From NCBI GenBank assembly GCA_948470475.1, contig OX419339.1, positions 8,127,685-8,191,684 on the forward strand: 64,000 bases of DNA, in the 5' to 3' direction. Of the stretch, positions 1 through 10,511 are shown one piece after another; the first letter of the stretch is position 1, and each line of letters begins with the position of its first letter. Made by a program: the position numbers and the translations under genes. A model generated the notes under the pieces. That model did not search any database. It was not told where the DNA came from and was given only the letters and a program-made list of their open reading frames with translations. Origin of the DNA: Galaxea fascicularis. Lineage: Eukaryota > Cnidaria > Anthozoa > Scleractinia > Euphylliidae.

Positions 1-492
1 ATTGTCCAGAAAAAGATTGAACGCCTTGTGAGGTTAAAATAATGTAGGGATTTTCTCATAATTCTGGTAATTTTCAAACAAGCCATTTATTAATAGGTAG
101 CGTTGTCAAAAATATTTTAAGTATAAAGAGAATCTAGGAAAGTAGACGGCACTCGGGGCGGGGGGGGGGGGGGGGGGTAACAATGCTATTTTTCCTCTTC
201 ATTTTCTCATTTTACTGGAGAATCGTACCCGACGAAACTTGGAACGTAGATAGCGATATCGCCGGCCGGTCGCCGGAGCTTTTTGACAGAGTAGAGACCT
301 TGATGAACAGTGTTTCGGCCTAGTTTTCTGTTATTATCATCATGTAGAAACTTTCTCTTACAATCGCTGCATTGTGTGAACCTCATAAGGCGTCTCATCT
401 CCCAAGTGGACTCTAGACGCTAACCATAACTGATAAGTGAATGAGAAAAAGAACTGGCGTAAAACGTCAATCCTCTGTGTTATGTCCCACAG
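1..492. other. Intron/upstream sequence, no gene seen
   Basis: This stretch precedes the first recognisable exon and ends in its acceptor (cag at 490-492). It is probably an intron of the EGF/Kunitz gene that runs in from the left. I see no exon-like reading frame; the only landmark is a poly-G run. Confidence 0.5.
160..177. repeat. Poly-G homopolymer run
   Basis: An 18-base run of G follows a G-rich lead. The length is likely uncertain in any assembly. Confidence 0.9.
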
Positions 493-585
493 CTGACTGC
501 AAGCCAGACTGTCTTAACGGTGGGACTTGTAACAATGGCACTTGCGAATGTCCACCAGGTTACTCAGGACCAACATGTAGAATTG
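493..585 (+). CDS. Exon: EGF-like repeat
   Basis: The exon lies between acceptor cccacag and donor g|gtaag. It encodes one EGF-like module with six cysteines in the usual order: CxxxC, CLNGGTC, then CxC, PPGYSGPTC. The NGGTC and GYSGPTC signatures are typical. There is no clear calcium-binding DxNEC motif, so it is probably a non-calcium EGF repeat. Phase 1-1, 93 bases. Confidence 0.85.
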
Positions 586-3500
586 GTAAGTAGCTGAGCC
601 CGCCCTTTGGATGGAAATCGTACACTCCTTTTAGTTCTCATGCAAATCCGAAACTCCACAATGAAGAAAGCTGTATATCAATTTAAAGACCTACGACACA
701 TGATAATGTGCGCGCCGAAATTTGTTGCGTCGAGTTGCAAGTAGCAAGTGTTTTCCTCGCTACTGTGTTTGGTGTCTGCTTGTCCTTCAGCTTCACAATT
801 TGTTTCCTAAACCTTGGTTTCTAAATTCCCCTTCTACAAGTATTACATGGAGGAAATTAAGTTCTTAAAAAGGAATTCTCAAATTATGTTAACTTTTCTT
901 TTGTTTTGTTTTGTTTTTCTATTCTTTTTTTTGCAGGGAGTCTCTGCGCCCTTCCTGCTGATAATGGCCCTTGTTTGTCGGAGATTCAAGATGCCCTTTC
1001 TTTCAAGAGGACTAGCATCACATTGGCTTGCGCCAGTTATTTATCCGACTTACGGAGCAGTTGTTCGTTCAGAAATAGCTCATCCAACTTTGAGGAATGC
1101 ACACACATATGTGGTAGGTTCAACGTCTTTTTTACGGCTGTCTTCAGTGTTATGTGGAGATGGCGACGACAAATACCAGAAATGGGGACAGCGGCAACGA
1201 CAGTGCTTATGGTTATGCATTTTATGTAGTGCCAGCATATGCGTTCATAGCGTTTTAATTTTAATCAGAAAGACGCTTTACCATGTAGTAGTTCTCGATC
1301 GCTTAGTGGAATAGCAAAATAATTGTCGACCCTTGCATCTTTTTCGGCATTCGCGCGCGTTCTGCCATGTATAGCACGCCGACTGTCGAAACCTCAACTC
1401 TTCGCATTGAATGTTATGCACCCGTAAGAAAAGGAATGGCGCGTTTTCAAGGATTGGCGGGTTTATCATAATATGCCAAGTTTGTTTAAGCAGTAGTGAA
1501 AGTTACATTACTGATAACCTTTAAAAGCGGGCTCGCAAATTGCCATCCGGCCCACTGCTCCCCAATCTCCACTCTGCTATTGGCGCTGCTTTCATGTCGA
1601 AATGACCGTTGTTCATATGACGTCAAACCTGTTTTAACTTGTCATCGTACTAGCGGGAACAGTGCTTGTAGCACGTCCTCCAATGAAACACCTGTTCTGG
1701 TTGTTGAAACCTGTTTGAACCGGAGTAGGGCTTCATTACCACAGCCTTGCCCACTTACGTCTCACCATCCCCCTCCTCCCCTCCCCCCCTTCCCCCTGCT
1801 TTAATCTCGTCTTAAAAGCATGTATGGTCGGCTCATAATATGAAGAATACAGCTATGTAAATACGTGGCGCGAAACCTATTGGCGTCACAAGATAAGAAC
1901 CCTCACATTTCATAAGGGCTCATGCGACTGTTCAAACTCAAAAAAGTATTCATTTCTCCTTAGCTGTGAAAACAAAACTTGGCCAATTCATTGACACTCT
2001 TTGTTTGCGTGGCCTTGATCTCCTGCAGTCAATATTTTCATGCGAAATCTCACGACTTCAAACACGCACTAAAAGAAGAACACGTCTTTGCACATGGATG
2101 TCAGTGCCCTAGTTGGACTTTGGTCGCTTTGACAGTACTTACCACAGGCAGACATGGTGACCCTCTACAAGCACGTAGGGAGCCTAAACCCAAACACATT
2201 GCACGTACATAGCATTGAAACCCCACTATTAACGAACAATATTTGGGCCCTCGATCGCTCGTTTATTCCACTTTAACATTTTGTGAATGTGTGAGATAAA
2301 AGTACCTGCATGACAGAAAGTAACTACTCATGAGCGGAAGTTCTTATCCTCAACAATTCTGCTAAGAACTGGTGTCTCGAAAATCGGTGAATGAATAATA
2401 CAATCATTCAATGTTATTAAGAGCATCACTATGTGGTCGATTTAGTTACATGGGCACGGAATGAAAATATTTGTTAGAGCCAAAGACGTGTAAAATCGCA
2501 CGAGTTGACCAGTTGAAAAAATAGGAGTTGGCCATACAGTGATCTCTTTAAAGTGTAAGTTAAGTCACGTTTTGTTTTGAATTTTTGAACGTATTCTTAA
2601 CGGTACCTAGCAAAATATATTTGTTACACCTTTTTATTTCATTCAAGATGAATGCAATATTTCAATGTTTTGCGTCACGTCATGAAATCGCTGTTTACAC
2701 CTTGCGACCACGATATTCTCAAAACGCAAAAACACATCTCCAACTTTACACGCTATATCTGAAGCATATACCACCCAAATCAAAAATTTGAATACGTAGG
2801 TAAACAGAACGTTGATGACGCATTGCCTCCCGATATCGAAATTGTTTCGTTTGTTCTTTTTTGATACGATACGCGAGGGCCAACATGGACCTTTTTATCT
2901 GAAATTAATAGTAAAACAATGCTAAATACGCAAAGAAATTGTACGTATTTTGCGGACCTCCCCTCGTTTGTATTGGCATTCGATAAATTCACCATGTATG
3001 ATTACTTATGTATATTCTGGGAAGAAAGAGGCAAAACCCAATTAAAGCCTTGCGGGGTTAGTTTCTAAACAATCTGTGATGCTGCGTCGGCGGTGACCAG
3101 TGGTACACGAAAGTTTGGTTTTCTCAGCTGAGTTGGTAATGTGTAAATTGGCCTCTAACTGAGATACAAAAGCTGATGTATCGACCATTGACCCTTCGTC
3201 AGAGCGAATAACGCATTGAGTGAATGTGCAAATGAATTGTTTATTAAGATGACTAGGTAGCCTGAAGCCTGAAATGTCTTGAGTTATATTCTTTGACATT
3301 GCTCTAGTGCTGCTTTGCTTCAACTGCAAATATATTTAATGTAAGACATTGTATCGATCACTAAGTGGATAGAATTTATCCTTTTGTTTTCTGCCCTTAC
3401 GCACAAAATCTGGGAGTGCTTACCGTTATATATATATCACACGTAAGACAAAAGAAAAACGATAGAATAGCTTATGTATATTGCCAAATGACGTAGATCT

Positions 3501-6500
3501 GTTTTTGTGTTTCTCCCTTCTTCAAATGACGCAAAAGATTAAGGGATTTAATTGCTGCATCTTTCAAATGACGCTGAACAAACACTGGCTAGAATAGTGT
3601 TATTAAGTGAATTGACATTGGAATTGGTAAAGTTGTGTTTCGTAATTCTTGATGACACAACAGGATTAAGTGCTTCACTGTTGTACTGAAAAGACGTAAA
3701 ACCGAAAACTGAAGATTAAACCAAAAACAAATATTAAGTTTGCGACTAATTGCGTGATGGGTTGAAGAGAAATAATGTGTCTTTGCAGTGCTAACAAACT
3801 GAAATAGAGTTGATGATGCATTCATTGATACATGAATCAATGGGGTTTGACTTTTTGTTCTCCCACTTAATAGATTCTCTACGACGATTGTCAATGCAAA
3901 TTGCTATAATGAGACTTTTTGAAGAATTAGAATACGTGTCTTCGAGTTTTTCTTTGTCTTTTCTTTTTTTTTTTTTTACACCACTTGTGGTTAAACGATT
4001 GACTATTCCACTTCAAAGTTCAAAGATGGGTTACCTTTAACAAATTTCTGTTTTCATAGTCCCTGTGACAGTTTAGTTGTTTAAGCTGCGTCGTTGAAAA
4101 TATTTTACAGCGCTTTCAAATAAACAATGAGGGAAACCAGGATGTGCACGTTTTAGAGTTAGTCGATGTCGTATGGATTTTAAATTATTCCGCTCATGTA
4201 GCAGGTGTCTGAAATAGGTAATCATTAGGGAGGTTAGAATCGTACGCCAGAACAATCAAATTATCTGATAAGTCGTCTGCCATGCAATGTGAATGTAATT
4301 ATCATAATTTGAAGAGCAGACGAAAAGAGACAAAGTCGGCTACTTTTTTGTTTAATTTGATGAATGGCGTATCGCATTCTGTGTACTCGTGAGTCAAAAA
4401 CGTGCGATTCTATGACAATCTTACAGCGAAATGGCTGCCACCTGAGATGGCAAACAAAGGCAAATAGTCAAACTGAAAAATTTGTCTCGAGGGTAGTCAC
4501 GTTCAGTCTTGAGCATTTATTATTATTATCATTATTATTATTATCTCTTTAGTTCGAAGATAATTAAAATCGCATCAAAGAGAACGAAGCGTAAGGAATC
4601 CACGTACACATACAGAACAAGTGACAATCAGTGGAGAAACTTTGCAAAGCCAGTCTAGCATATCTACTTGGATTTTTTAGAACGGGGCCTTTCGGGCACC
4701 TGTTTTGTTTCGCTGATGAAAACAAGAGGCCAATCCAAACGTTACAGTGGATACAATTCTTTTCTTATCCTGTCTCTTTCGTGTTATTTTTTTAATATTA
4801 TTATTGATATTTTTAGTTTTGTTTTGAGGATCATCTGAATCAATAAACCCTTGTTTGCGTTGTATTATGGCAAAAATGCCGACATTTTCGTATATTCATA
4901 ATGTGCTCATAGCCGAGGGTTGCTTGAACGTCGGATACGTGCTTGACCTGAACGTACAAGTTGTATTTAAATCAAATGCCCCTCGTGTTAATAGGAAGCA
5001 CAACTGGACAGCTATGACTGTAATGGTCACATTTCCTACCTTTCTACGTGCGCGGTTGCGTCGCGTGAAGTAGGAAGTAGGAAGTGGTCAGCCTCTAGTA
5101 GATTAAGATAAGAAAAGTTTCTTCTGCTAGGTTTCAGGCGCTTTATTCGTGTTCTAAGTCCCTTTGTCAGATTGCTTTTTTCATACGTACATAAGCTTCA
5201 CTATCCTCTCTGTTCTCCTCTATTTCTACTCATTTTACAGTGCCTTTTTTTATTCCTGCACAACAGTTTTCTTCCAGTGCTTTCTTCCTCCCGTTTCTTA
5301 AATCGGAAACAATCGTGAGGTCATTTGATTAACAGCTTTCAATATCTTATCTGATATGTATTTGGGATGTGGCTAGAAGTCTTTGTTTGTTTATCTCGTA
5401 TTTTCACTTTTCAATGTACCGTTAATAATTGAGCTGCATACGCGCTTTGCGGAAAACCAACATCACAAGCGATGTTAGCACGTCGGTCTTGCAAATAACA
5501 TCGCCGGTTAGAAGTACTTTTCTCTTCTAGAATAACACTGTTCTGTCTTAGTGCAACCCAGTTATTCACAGGCACCGTTTGGCCTTGTTGGTCTCCTTTT
5601 CGTCATCACAGTGCTAATGTTAATTGAGGTCAGACCTCGTCCGCAAATTTAATGTAAACAGAAGCAAACCGCAAGCTTCCCGGTAGAACCTTCTATATCT
5701 ACCGTAAGAACATTCAAGATATTGGTAGTCCCAAAGCACTTGTGGACGTTTTCTACACGTTCGTTGAAATCTGCCCGCCGACAGTGCCTTTTTTTTTTTT
5801 TTTTTGGAAACCGGAAGCTAAATGTTTCTTGAAATTACCGAATTCTCCCAAACCATGAATGAATGCGAGGACACTGATTTTCTCTCCAAGTACTTATTAC
5901 TTAATTTTCGCTCACGTTTGTCAGTTATTATTTCACAGGTCATGTTCGTGTAAAACTTTCTTTGAATTAGCCGCCTTGTAGAATGTTTTCGAAGGATCGT
6001 AAGAACGGTTAAGATATTCGCTTTCAAAGCATATTTCCTCCGGTAAAAAATGTCTTCCCCTACTTTTTTATATTTTCCATCAAGCCCTTTCGCACTCTGC
6101 TTCATTTGTAAGCTATCAAATAATTCATTGTGCGTAGAAGTTTGCCTTCCTGGCTGCCTTCAGAACGTTAAAGGTGTCCTGTCACCTTCGCAGGTTGCTA
6201 TCGCTGGCCTGTCCCTCCCAGTATTCGAGGAATCTCTAGCTTTTTTGCGAGTATTCATTTTAAGTTCTAAGTCCTTGTTTGTCAAGTTGCGTGTCTTCGG
6301 CCTCCACGTAATCTCTTTGATTTCTGTGGCAAGAAACGTCACAGCCACCAAGCATGAAGTCAATGCATAGAACATTCTAATTACTGTAGCGTAAGAATAT
6401 TAGATATATTGTCACTCTACGTATATTGCTTCCATAAGCATAGTATAGAGGTATAGAGCATAGTATGTCTCTTAATATGGACGTAAAGCCCAAGACTGGA

Positions 6501-9151
6501 GCTCTTTCTCTCTCTCTCTCTCTTTCTGTAGTGAAATTTTCAAAAAACCTTTAAAACAAAAGACACAATTCCTCCTCCCCCGATCAGCATGGCATATAGT
6601 GGTTTTATTTGGCTTACATCGATTTTCAAGATTTCCTGTCTTCAGAAATTACAGGCCTTTGTTCTCTTTAATTACTTAGGTCATTCATTAGGCTTAGGTC
6701 ATTTCGTCCACACTACATTTTTTTTTCAGACTCCGTGCAGTTCCTCACGACCCCTTGTTTAGTTCAGGAATGTAATCATCCGATAAAACAACCACTATCG
6801 TTTGAATCGTCAAATCTAAGCCTCTTTGATCTTCAGTGTATGGATTTCATACTTAAACTTCCTATCTGGTCAAGAGTTCTAGCCGGTGAATATTCCAAAC
6901 ATCCTGTCTGAATATCAATCACGCTTTACTCTGATGGCCGGAAATTCCGTTTAGAATCCTTAATAGGAAGAAAGCTCACCAACGTAGTACAGGTCTGAGC
7001 TGTACGTGTCTTATCGTGCTCTTTTGAGTGCGGATACTCTAACCCTCTCAAAAGTTGAAACTGTATCAAAACTTCGCTTCCCACATTCCACAGACTTTGG
7101 CCAGCTATGTTTAAACTTGATTAAATTCTTTTTTTTTTTCTTTATTGCATTGAAAGGACTGTAAGAAAACCGCAACAACTGAGTTCCGCTCAACAGCTTA
7201 TATTTGACGCTTGATAAAGCTTTTTATACGAAACCTGAAAACACATCACATGACAGAAAGATTGAACGTTCGTAGGCGATCGCAACACCCGACAGCACTG
7301 TATACAATGTAGCTCAGTAACATTCATTGCTCCGTTATATTTGGATTTTGCCGATTTCAAATGACCTCGTTTAACCAGAATATGCAGCCACTAGCCCTCA
7401 CCCCTCATCGCTGGTTATGTGCAAGTTAGGCGACTGCCTGAGTGTTTTCTGCTAAGACGTTTTGGCTCTACCTGCCATATAAAGTAAATAAAATAAACGC
7501 TGCATTAATTTGGGGGACTCGCCATTAGGATTATTCACATTCGTGACGACGAAACGTTTTTTCAAAGAAACTAATATTCTGTGTATTCTGGGTAAATTAT
7601 GCTCTGTTCATTCCGTTCTATCACGAACAGGCTATTCCGAGTCTAGTGTTCCTCTTCTGGAATAGTCCAATTTTTAACTTCAACATTATTGTATTATTGC
7701 ATTATTTGCACATTTTAGTATTTGACGCGGTAATTCTTTTGACGGAAGCTCAATGGAAATTAAAAGAGTGTGTGTGGTGGCCAGGGTAGCTATTGGCTTT
7801 CGAACTCAAAACAAATGCCCCCAAACTAAGGTGTTGATAATCAGAGTGGATCGCGGTATTGAGCAGTACTTTCGCGTTGTAATGTTGTATGTAAACTGTA
7901 ACCATGCCTTCAAATAAATTTTTCAAGTAACACGTCCCCTATGGTGATGTTGATTTTGCTCAGTATAAAAGGTGCTTGTTGAACTCCAGGTTCGATGAAT
8001 GCGATCATTCAAACGAACGCTACTGAGCAATACTGTCTTGTGCTGTTTGCTATGTTCTGCAAGGTGGTTTTATTTTTGGTGGTGTAAATCTAAAAGGGAT
8101 ACCATTCAAATAAAAGGCTTCCCCGACCTGTTGTTGTCTTTTATATTTTTGTTCTGCAGGCTTTGAACATGGTCACTTTTATAATTAGGTCTTTCACTCT
8201 GGATTTGTCCTCCAGTATGTTGTCGACAGCCGCCATGGAATTTGCGCGAATAACTTCCCAGTGGGCCAGTGAGATTGCTTGTAGTCTGAGGAAGACTGGT
8301 GGACCGTGTGTGTTTCTGTGTTTTTTTGTTGTTGTTTTTTCTGGTTATTGCAAGTCTAAAGGTATCTCTTTTCTATTTATTCCGCAGGGGATGATGAATC
8401 AGTTTGCACAAACGTTTGGAAGAACACCAAATGCGGCAGCGAAGTACTAAAATACTTCTACAACTCTGCTACCAACAATTGCCAGCCGTTCAAATTCTAC
8501 AGCTGTGTGGGTAACGACAACAGGTTCGATACACCACAGCAGTGCCAGAACAACTGTGTTCAAAGTAAGTGGAAATCGTAATAGGGATAATGATAGTAAT
8601 AATCATCATCATCACTTTATTTAAGTCTCAAATCTTTCTAGCCGAGCTCAGATGCTCTACTAATTGGGGAGCCGCCAAATCAAATCAAATTAAATGAAAT
8701 GTTGAGTTAGAGAGGGGAGAACAACGTCCACGGTAATGTACTTTTCAGCCAAGTAGGCATGATGGAAATTAGTCATTCCTCAGTGAGAGTTTCTTTCACC
8801 GGCACCTTTTAACGCTAATTTAGTTTCCCTTGAAAATTCAATGCACCAGATTTATGCCGCACCCTTGATTAGTGAACGATGTCCTATCTATTGCTGAGGA
8901 TTTGGGTTTTTTTTTGTTTGTTTGTTTGTTTTTTGTTTTTTGTTTTGTTTTTGTTTTTGTTTTTTTTTGTCGGCAACTACAAGATTTCTTCCTTGTCTTT
9001 CGTGTCCTAACGTCCTTGTGTTTCCCTTGCAGACACTACGAAACAGAGACGGGAAGTGTCCAATAGAACGCGCGCTTCCAAGACGAATGGCCACCATTTC
9101 AAAACAATAGTGAAGAGATTGCATGATATCGCAAGACAGTCAGCAAGATGA
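493..9151 (+). CDS. EGF and Kunitz domain secreted protein, 3' part of gene
   Basis: I join exons 493-585, 937-1113, 8388-8564 and 9033-9151, with an optional exon at 6730-6885. All internal exons begin after the first base of a codon and end with one base of the next (phase 1-1). This is the usual layout for shuffled extracellular modules and keeps the frame open throughout. The product reads EGF-like repeat, divergent Kunitz-like module, canonical Kunitz module and a short basic tail ending in TGA at 9149-9151. A 3' UTR follows with AATAAA at 9919. Signal peptide and earlier domains must lie left of the window. EGF plus Kunitz architecture implies an extracellular protein, for example of matrix, mucus or gland; Kunitz domains can be protease inhibitors or channel-binding modules. 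The exact role cannot be told, and the 7-kb intron before the third exon may hide further exons. Confidence 0.75.
937..1113 (+). CDS. Exon: divergent Kunitz-like module
   Basis: Acceptor ttttttgcag and donor g|gtaggt bound a 177-base, phase 1-1 exon, the same length as the later Kunitz exon. The product starts with CALPADNGPC, close to the classic Kunitz opening, and has six cysteines. Spacing is 8-18-10-11-3 instead of the canonical 8-15-7-12-3, and the aromatic/Gly core between C3 and C4 is missing. The residue after C2 (P1) is Leu. It descends from a Kunitz domain but may not fold or inhibit in the usual way. Confidence 0.7.
1114..6729. other. Long intron, no further exon recognised
   Basis: This is intron sequence of the EGF/Kunitz gene. 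I tested several pyrimidine-tract acceptors (near 2030, 5575 and 6190). Each hits a stop soon after in the phase needed, so I propose no exon here. Poly-T tracts and an ATT-rich stretch near 4520-4550 are the only visible structure. Confidence 0.5.
6507..6523. repeat. TC dinucleotide microsatellite
   Basis: A short TC run lies inside the long intron. Confidence 0.8.
6730..6885 (+). other. Candidate extra exon of the EGF/Kunitz gene
   Basis: A strong acceptor (tttttttttcag) and a donor (g|gtgaat) bound 156 bases. They are open for 51 codons and fit phase 1-1 exactly, so inclusion or skipping would both keep the frame. The peptide has three cysteines and no domain I recognise. An open frame of this size can occur by chance, so I leave it as a candidate, possibly an alternative exon. 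Confidence 0.25.
8388..8564 (+). CDS. Exon: Kunitz/BPTI domain
   Basis: The exon lies between acceptor ttattccgcag and donor a|gtaagt, 177 bases, phase 1-1. The six cysteines have the exact Kunitz spacing C-x8-C-x15-C-x7-C-x12-C-x3-C. The domain keeps the F/Y core (KYFYNS, FKFYSC) and VGNDNRF, which matches the family GGNxNxF motif with its first Gly changed. The position right after C2 (P1), usually Lys or Arg in trypsin inhibitors, is Gly within CGS. Strong trypsin inhibition is therefore unlikely; another protease, a channel or a structural role are alternatives. Confidence 0.9.
8595..8720. repeat. Dispersed repeat-like segment in intron
   Basis: CATCATCATC is followed by a TTTATTTAAGTCTC block, a GGGGAGCCGCC block and simple (AAATC)n-like DNA. 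It resembles an interspersed repeat I associate with coral genomes, but I cannot mark its ends or class. Confidence 0.35.
9033..9151 (+). CDS. Terminal exon: basic C-terminal tail
   Basis: A good acceptor (tttcccttgcag) is followed by an open frame in the phase required by the Kunitz exon, running 38 codons to TGA. The tail is rich in Arg, Lys and His, with no cysteine and no membrane segment, and holds one possible N-glycosylation site (NRT). The stop and a downstream AATAAA fit a last exon. Confidence 0.6.
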
Positions 9152-9918
9152 GAAGGCGTAGCACAGCTGTACAATAGGAAACTGAATGGACAAACATCCT
9201 TCGAAAATGGGTTTCTAATTGGTGACTCTTTGTTAAGCACTGGTTTTAAAACTGTCGTATCCATTGACTGCTGAACGATGTGCTATCTTTTGCTGACTGA
9301 TTTGAACCACACGTGGTTATTTTTCATCGAAGATTTTGAACTCTTCTGCTTAGCAATGCTGCTGAGTTCAGTTGTGAGTTACTCTCACCCAATGTGATTC
9401 TCAGGCTTCCTACTTTCAGGTATATCGTTCGGCTAAATGTTGATTTTGGCCGTGTACGTAATTTTCGAGGCCGGGGAAAAGCGTGGTCAATTTTGTTTAT
9501 GCAATTTTCATTCTGTGGGGAGAGGAAAGAAGAACTGATTTTTAAAATTATATTTACCATGGAGTAATGGTTTTGTATATTGCATTTCCCTGAAATATTT
9601 GGTTCCATTAGCTGATGGACACTAGCTCAGTTGCTCTATAAATTTTGTCTAACACTGTAGAGATTATATTTTGTGTCGTAAAAAATGCCCATGCTGTTTT
9701 GTCTTAATCCCCTTCACACTTCAACTGAATTTCTAACGAAACTGGGTATTCATCACTACTCGGGACGTCCCGAATGCCATATATTAAATCTAATTGCTAT
9801 CCCGAGATCGCAAAATTTCAGGAAATTCTTGCATAATGTTTTGTTTGTACGTGATCCGGCCGGTTATCGCACCGTCTTTTAGTTTTGTAGTGATGGTATC
9901 AGTTAAGTGTTTTCGGGA

Positions 9919-9924
9919 AATAAA
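9919..9924 (+). terminator. Poly(A) signal of EGF/Kunitz gene
   Basis: AATAAA lies about 770 bases after the TGA, with no closer match noticed. Confidence 0.45.
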
Positions 9925-10174
9925 ATGAAACCCTGTTTCAGATTCCGCTGTTTGCTCTTCTTCCATTTATAAAACTCAGCTGTTAAATTTATTTCAACGG
10001 TAACGAACTTTCAGTTTCTCAAGTAATGTCGTAGTCTTGACAGGGAATGTCTGGTCTGCTTCACGACTGTTTCTGAAGACGTTCATATTTTTGCCACTGT
10101 TTATGAAATACTTCGAATCCCCACTGATAACCAACAGGATTGATTGTGCACCATAGTTGGTAAAGAGTCAACTA

Positions 10175-10511
10175 ATGCCTGGTTTCCATATGATCGCTAC
10201 GATCGCTACGATCTTTGCAATCGCTGCGATCGCGGGAAAAAGCGAGACCGCCAGTGATCGCTGCGAAAACCAAAATTCAACGATTGATATAATTTGCATG
10301 TCCGCTGAAATAAAGGCCATTTGGGAAAGTTTGATCGCTGCGATCGCCACGATCGTCGAGATAGAATTTTTCTATCTCAGCGATTGCAGCGATCGCAGTC
10401 GCTACAATCGCTGCAGTAGCAGACCAAGGCGTTTCCATATGATCGCTATGATCGCTGCGATGGCTGAACACGTTTCTCGGCGATCACAGCGATCATATAG
10501 AAACCAGGCAT
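10175..10511. mobile_element. MITE with GATCGC-rich arms, TA target site
   Basis: The ends are ATGCCTGGTTTC and GAAACCAGGCAT. They are inverted copies that extend about 35 bases with few mismatches and are flanked by TA on both sides. The interior is packed with GATCGC/GCGATC units, also arranged in inverted order, so most of the 337 bases could fold back. A second internal copy of the GTTTCCATATGATCGCT block sits near 10432. No transposase is present. Confidence 0.75.

Noticed and set aside
8163..8450. Additional exon after the acceptor at 8160
   Set aside because: In the phase required by neighbouring exons a TAG appears after nine codons.
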